Positions 60,531 through 64,000 of a stretch of DNA of 64,000 nt are shown piece by piece. Both the position numbers and the translations under genes were made by a program. The notes under the pieces were generated by a model. That model saw nothing but the letters and a program-made list of their open reading frames with translations, had not been told where the DNA came from and searched no databases. How positions within the stretch are numbered: the first letter of the stretch is position 1; each line of letters starts with the position of its first letter. The DNA comes from Paenibacillus cookii (GTDB lineage: Bacteria; Bacillota; Bacilli; Paenibacillales; Paenibacillaceae). Location of the stretch: assembly GCF_018333375.1 (NCBI RefSeq), contig NZ_BORW01000020.1, positions 34,210-98,209 of the forward strand. The letters are read 5' to 3'.

Positions 60531-61126
60531 CACATCATGCCCGCATGATACAGACGAATAAACTCGTTGACGAGCCGCTTGACCGTCTCCCCATCCTCAT
60601 GCTCCCGCAAAATCAGGCAGACGCCTTCGACGATGGTTCCCGCCAGCATCCGCGCGCTTTGGCGCTGCTCGGCCGTCAGCTTCGCCGCGTGTTCGCGGCC
60701 GGAAGCAAACGCATCCTCCAAAATCGTGGTGACAAGCCGCACCATATCCGCTTTGACGCCGCTGTACTTCGATCCCGTGCTGCGGTTCATCAGGATGGTC
60801 AATTCCGCGCTGTACGCATCAAACAGCCCGACGACCGTATCCTCGATCATGCCGAAATACTTCATTTCGCCGTTGCCGTCGATATAGGAGCGGTCGAGCT
60901 CGTTTTTCAGACTCAGAAGATAGTCCAGCAGTTTCTCGTATACCGGTTTGACGAGCGCTTCGAACAGTTCCTCTTTGTTTTTGAAGTAGCGGTAAATGTT
61001 GCCCGTCGTGATGCCCGCCGCCGCCGAAATCCGGCGCATGGAGGCATCCGCGTAATCATGGGATTTGAATTCGGCCAAGGCAGCCCGCAATATGTTTTGA
61101 CGAACGTCTTCCTTTAGCGTTTGCAT
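60515..61126 (-). CDS. TetR-family regulator of the MMPL transporter
   Basis: The 203-aa protein has the TetR HTH (SMRRISAAAGITTGNIYRYF, residues about 28-47) and a helical C-terminal ligand domain with HAGMMCGLPD at its end. The frame is open upstream, but ATG 61126 lies just after the operator and AGGTG, so it is chosen. The operator is identical in front of the MMPL gene, making a closed regulator-transporter pair. Confidence 0.9.
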   Translation of the reverse strand: MQTLKEDVRQNILRAALAEFKSHDYADASMRRISAAAGITTGNIYRYFKNKEELFEALVKPVYEKLLDYLLSLKNELDRSYIDGNGEMKYFGMIEDTVVGLFDAYSAELTILMNRSTGSKYSGVKADMVRLVTTILEDAFASGREHAAKLTAEQRQSARMLAGTIVEGVCLILREHEDGETVKRLVNEFIRLYHAGMMCGLPD

Positions 61127-61129
61127 AAA

Positions 61130-61143
61130 TAAACACCTGTTTA
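61130..61143 (-). promoter_or_regulatory. TetR autoregulatory operator
   Basis: TAAACAGGTGTTTA (minus strand) is a perfect palindrome, immediately before the TetR start and overlapping its RBS region. Confidence 0.75.
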
Positions 61144-61472
61144 CTATTATTTTGATGAAATTATTATATAGCGCCGGCATGCCGGTTGGCAAATCGCGGT
61201 CCACATGGACATACGAAGGAGGGTTAAGCCCGGCAGCTACCGGGTTCAACCCTCTGTCCGGGAAGGGATGTTGCTTGAGGATGCGCGTGGGGAAATGTCG
61301 GGGAATTCGTTGGGAGGATGTAAGGACTTGCTTTCTTTTATCAGATTACCAAGAACAAGTTTGAAAAAAAAACTAACCAAAGTTAGATTTTTCCACCAAA
61401 ATTCGTTTTTCCGGGTCATAATTATGGATGGGTATGGCATGAAAAACGTCGTTTTCTGTTGATTTTTGATCC
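61144..61472. other. Gene-free stretch beyond the TetR operator, containing a large hairpin
   Basis: No gene is supported here. It holds a GAGGGTT/AACCCTC hairpin with inner GCCCGG/CCGGGT (61219-61254) lacking a T run, and a TAACCAAAGTTA-type AT-rich palindromic tract near 61374. It may hold the promoters of the TetR gene. Confidence 0.5.
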
Positions 61473-62102
61473 TTACCCGTTGTTGTAGCCGTCCCAGTCG
61501 AAATCATCGACCTTCACGAACCTTCCCGTTGCCGGATCCCGTTCGTAGGCGCATTGCGGCGCGTCATCGATGAACTCGAGGATCGAATCGTCCATATTCA
61601 GCACGACGCCGATGGAAACGACCTGCAAATGGTCGGCATGTTCCCAATAGTCTTCTTCTTCATACCCGCTTGATGCGGTCCATCCGGTGTCGCCGTCCCG
61701 ATTGGGAAAGTCCCTCAGCAAAAAGTTGAATTCTTTCCTCGCAAGCACGTCGCGGCTTACCACGATCCTGTTGTCAAAATAGTAATCCCACCGCTGCTCC
61801 TCGGGGTCTTTATATTCGGTGTCGCACACATGCTCGCCGCGAAAATGAACGGTTTCGCCCCGGACCGGCTGCTCCATGCTTACCGGCTCGTTCACCAGCG
61901 TGCCTGCAAAACGGTCCCCGTCCCTTTCCGTAATTTCGACCCACATCCGTTCGCAAACGTAGTCCTCTTCCGCGCCGGACATAAAAAGAAGTCTGACCCG
62001 ATCGCCTTCCCCGAGCTTTTCGATGACGGAAGGCGACGGAACGTAAAACGTATACGGCGCTTTTTTATGGCGTTCCAGCGCGCTGTCGAGATACCAAGCC
62101 AT
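61473..62102 (-). CDS. DUF2314/DUF2185 two-domain protein (Imm33-like)
   Basis: The 209-aa protein has an N-terminal DUF2314-like domain (GEGDRVRLLFMSGAEEDYV, then MWVEITERDGDRFAGTL) and a C-terminal DUF2185/Imm33-type domain (VVSRDVLARKEFNFLLRDFP, WTASSGYEEEDYW). DUF2185 is classed with immunity proteins of polymorphic toxin systems; no toxin gene is visible beside it. GGCGGGG serves as RBS before ATG 62102. Cytosolic; monocistronic. Role is speculative. Confidence 0.7.
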   Translation of the reverse strand: MAWYLDSALERHKKAPYTFYVPSPSVIEKLGEGDRVRLLFMSGAEEDYVCERMWVEITERDGDRFAGTLVNEPVSMEQPVRGETVHFRGEHVCDTEYKDPEEQRWDYYFDNRIVVSRDVLARKEFNFLLRDFPNRDGDTGWTASSGYEEEDYWEHADHLQVVSIGVVLNMDDSILEFIDDAPQCAYERDPATGRFVKVDDFDWDGYNNG

Positions 62103-62188
62103 TTTTTAGAGTCCCCGCCTTTTTGCAGTATTTTGAATGCAATCTTTTCATCACTATAAAACCTGTACCCCGAGGATTCAATAGCCGA

Positions 62189-62214
62189 TAAAAAAGCCCC
62201 GCCAAAACGGGGCA
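62189..62214 (-). terminator. Terminator after the FAD oxidoreductase gene
   Basis: GCCCCG and CGGGGC surround CCAAAA/TTTTGG; on the minus strand a run of T follows. Confidence 0.85.
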
Positions 62215-62240
62215 TTGCCTTTGCAGCCGATAATCTTTCT

Positions 62241-63698
62241 TCAAATATGTTCGACATCGATGTGATGTCTTCGTTTCAGATACTGGTGAATCCGCTTGAA
62301 GTCTTCCGGCGTCAGCTCCTTCAGCCGTTTCCGGTCTGCTTCGTACCCGAGGATGATTCCGATCGTCTGGGCCGCCAGCGCGTTGTTGGCCATGATCCGC
62401 GACGAACCGTATGCTTTGATGTCGGCCCCGATGTTTTTTCCGACGACGAGCACGTTGTCGTATTCCTTCAGCTCGAAAGAGCGGAGCGGAATCCCGTAGG
62501 CATCCGGCACGCCGAAGCCGATTCCGTGCGGGATGTGAACCGTTCCCTGCAGGTCGACCGGATAAGCGCCGATGCTGACGTTATCCCAAAACATCCTGCC
62601 GCCCATCACGTCCTCGTATTTGAGCACGTAGTCCGTTTCGAACCGGTTGAAATCGCGGATATACAGGTAGCTTGGAAATCCGTTTAATTCCGCCTGTTCA
62701 AACCCGGGGAGACGGGAACGCAAATATTCCAGGATACGCGGCGCCTCCGCCTCTCCCTTTCGCATCGCCTCTTTGACGGAGGCATCGCTGGACGGATCGA
62801 CGTTATACATGATTAAGGCGTTAATGATGACCTTCCCGTCCCCCTGGTTCGCCATGTTGAGGCCACGCAGCCGGACGAGCTTTTCGGCGGGAACGTATTG
62901 GGCCATGACGTTGCTGAACCCTACCGCGAAGTTCCAGTCTACGTAGGTATTGGGGCCAAAAACCTTCCGGACGTTGGACAGCGGGTAATGCTTCAGCACC
63001 TCTTTGCTGAGTTTTTTCCAATCGACGTTTTTAAAGTTCAGCATATAAGTAGCGCCCATATAGTCGGGCTTATGGCTTTTTTCGATCGTCTCCATGCCCG
63101 GAATCCGCCGTTTATGCTTAAGCCGGCCCGTCAGGGCATTAAAATCGGTGTTTTCCACCCAATAGCCGGCCTCCACCTTATAAGTCTTCCGATCCCGGTC
63201 CTTATAGGTGAGCGATTTCATCCGATGGCCTTTGCCTGCGGCATCTTCCTCCACGCCGCTGATGGTAATGCCGCTTTTAAGCGTTATATCTTGAATCAGC
63301 TTATCGTAATAAGCCTGGAATTCGTGCAAGTCGCGGATTTTGCCCTTGTTGTACCCGTCAAACAGTGCCTTGAGCTCGCCTTGTACCAGGCTTTTGCGCT
63401 CCTTGTTCATAGGCTCGTCGAGAAAGAGCATTTGACCCTGGATCAACTCTCCTCCGGGTTTCTCCCGGGGATCGAGGATCAGGACGCTCCGTCCGAGATT
63501 TTGGGCTTCCTTGGCGAGGAGTACCCCTTGAATTTCGCTCCCGATGACGACGATGTCATAACGGCTGCAGCCTTCCCCGCAGGATTCCGGCTGGCTGATC
63601 CGCGTCAATCCGCGCGGAAGAAAAAAAGTCATGATGAGCAGGGATACCATGCCCAGGAGCATAAGCTTCCACGTTTTTTTTGACCGACGCACAGGCAA
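62241..63698 (-). CDS. Membrane-anchored FAD-dependent oxidoreductase
   Basis: The 485-aa protein has an N-terminal signal/anchor (residues about 8-28, TWKLMLLGMVSLLIMTFFLP) and an FAD-dependent oxidoreductase fold: YDIVVIGSEIQGVLLAKEAQ is the dinucleotide loop, with GSEIQG in place of the usual GxGxxG and the PF12831-like pattern; LDPREKPGGELIQGQM follows. It resembles an exported or membrane-facing oxidoreductase of unknown substrate. The start may be TTG 63698 or GTG 63692; the RBS is weak. A terminator follows. Confidence 0.8.
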   Translation of the reverse strand: MPVRRSKKTWKLMLLGMVSLLIMTFFLPRGLTRISQPESCGEGCSRYDIVVIGSEIQGVLLAKEAQNLGRSVLILDPREKPGGELIQGQMLFLDEPMNKERKSLVQGELKALFDGYNKGKIRDLHEFQAYYDKLIQDITLKSGITISGVEEDAAGKGHRMKSLTYKDRDRKTYKVEAGYWVENTDFNALTGRLKHKRRIPGMETIEKSHKPDYMGATYMLNFKNVDWKKLSKEVLKHYPLSNVRKVFGPNTYVDWNFAVGFSNVMAQYVPAEKLVRLRGLNMANQGDGKVIINALIMYNVDPSSDASVKEAMRKGEAEAPRILEYLRSRLPGFEQAELNGFPSYLYIRDFNRFETDYVLKYEDVMGGRMFWDNVSIGAYPVDLQGTVHIPHGIGFGVPDAYGIPLRSFELKEYDNVLVVGKNIGADIKAYGSSRIMANNALAAQTIGIILGYEADRKRLKELTPEDFKRIHQYLKRRHHIDVEHI

Positions 63699-63774
63699 TA
63701 ATCAGCTCGCTTCTTGATAAGATGAAAATGAATTTTTTAACACCGTAAAGCTCAAGACTAACGTTTCCTATTTA

Positions 63775-64000
63775 TTACTTTTTTTCAAATCGCCTCCGTT
63801 CCCAATATACAATATTTAACACTCCGCTTACAATCCAAAGGATGAATATTAAGAAACATATGCTAAAATATTGATCCTGAATTTCGAAAGTAACATCGTC
63901 TGAAAAACAAGAAAAGGGCTCCAATTCTTTGGTAGAATGGTGTTTGTCCAGAACATCACCTACAAAGAAAGGAGCACCTTTTAGATGAAGTCTACCACAC
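63775..64000 (-). CDS. C-terminal end of a membrane protein, cut by window edge
   Basis: A frame open to the window's right edge ends at 63775-63777. The last 60 or so residues read DQYFSICFLIFILWIVSGVL then NIVYWERRRFEKK, a single hydrophobic helix with a basic C-terminal tail. Codons are AT-rich relative to the rest of the window. I do not recognise a family. Upstream residues overlap, on the other strand, a candidate transposase start, so the gene may be truncated by an insertion. Confidence 0.4.
   Translation of the reverse strand, partial: CGRLHLKGAPFFVGDVLDKHHSTKELEPFSCFSDDVTFEIQDQYFSICFLIFILWIVSGVLNIVYWERRRFEKK
63985..64000 (+). CDS. Possible transposase start, cut by window edge
   Basis: ATG AAG TCT ACC ACA begins here, with AAAGGAG ten bases before it and a leader from about 63905. 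The reading MKSTT and its placement over the AT-rich truncated gene resemble the left end of an insertion sequence, but only five codons are visible, so this is tentative. Confidence 0.3.

Overview
The window looks like a chromosomal segment of a Gram-positive Firmicute, most likely Paenibacillus or a close relative. Support comes from strong AGGAGG-type ribosome binding sites, frequent GTG/TTG starts, rho-independent terminators after most units, and gene sets typical of Bacillales: cydABDC, a yclNOPQ-like siderophore operon, adeR-ald, lipL, ydjO-like, mprF, and a stalk-domain (copper amine oxidase N-terminal-like) exported protein. Most of the DNA is moderately GC-rich, with AT-richer patches near 24.5-25.5 kb, 44.4 kb and 63.7-64 kb. 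I found no rRNA, tRNA, CRISPR array or prophage.

Layout. 0-4.6 kb: purine catabolism and salvage, with a divergent M20 amidohydrolase (cut by the left edge) facing an NCS2 purine permease and adenine deaminase behind a clear promoter with a PurBox-like inverted pair. 4.7-9.5 kb: an exported-type alpha/beta hydrolase, a flavodoxin-type quinone reductase with a membrane-anchored partner, and an EmrA/EmrB-like efflux pair followed by an AraC remnant. 9.5-15 kb: alkaline phosphatase with an 11-bp phased Pho box, class II fumarase, and an MFS exporter with its TetR regulator, which share an operator. 15-21.8 kb: cydABDC with two Rex/Fnr-type palindromes, then a small zinc-ribbon protein. 21.9-29.2 kb: an ABC-2 exporter pair, a stalk-domain protein, a frameshifted S66 LD-carboxypeptidase, and an MFS exporter downstream of a receiver-less winged-helix regulator. 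29.4-33.4 kb: Fur-box-controlled yclNOPQ-like iron-siderophore uptake.

33.5-41 kb: a CPBP protease divergent from a MerR regulator plus a 43-aa protein, a DedA protein, a heterodimeric ABC exporter with one degenerate ATP site, and a glycosyltransferase. 41-44 kb: adeR divergent from ald. 44-49 kb: a YdjO-like protein, a second paralogous alpha/beta hydrolase, a GT2 glycosyltransferase with a TetR regulator, a GNAT, and lipL. 49-57 kb: an MFS transporter, a two-component system converging on mprF, and an ArsR/old-yellow-enzyme pair sharing one operator. 57-64 kb: a giant MMPL transporter with its TetR regulator (shared operator), a DUF2314/DUF2185 two-domain protein, a membrane-anchored FAD oxidoreductase, and at the right edge a truncated gene overlapped by what may be the start of an insertion sequence.

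A common theme is local one-regulator/one-effector wiring: several pairs (TetR-MFS, ArsR-OYE, TetR-MMPL) carry near-identical operators in front of both partners. The best candidates for something undescribed are the cysteine-containing ArsR that appears leaderless and controls an old yellow enzyme, the receiver-less winged-helix/helical-repeat regulator followed by an SD-occluding hairpin before an MFS exporter, and the multi-operator TetR-MFS unit.
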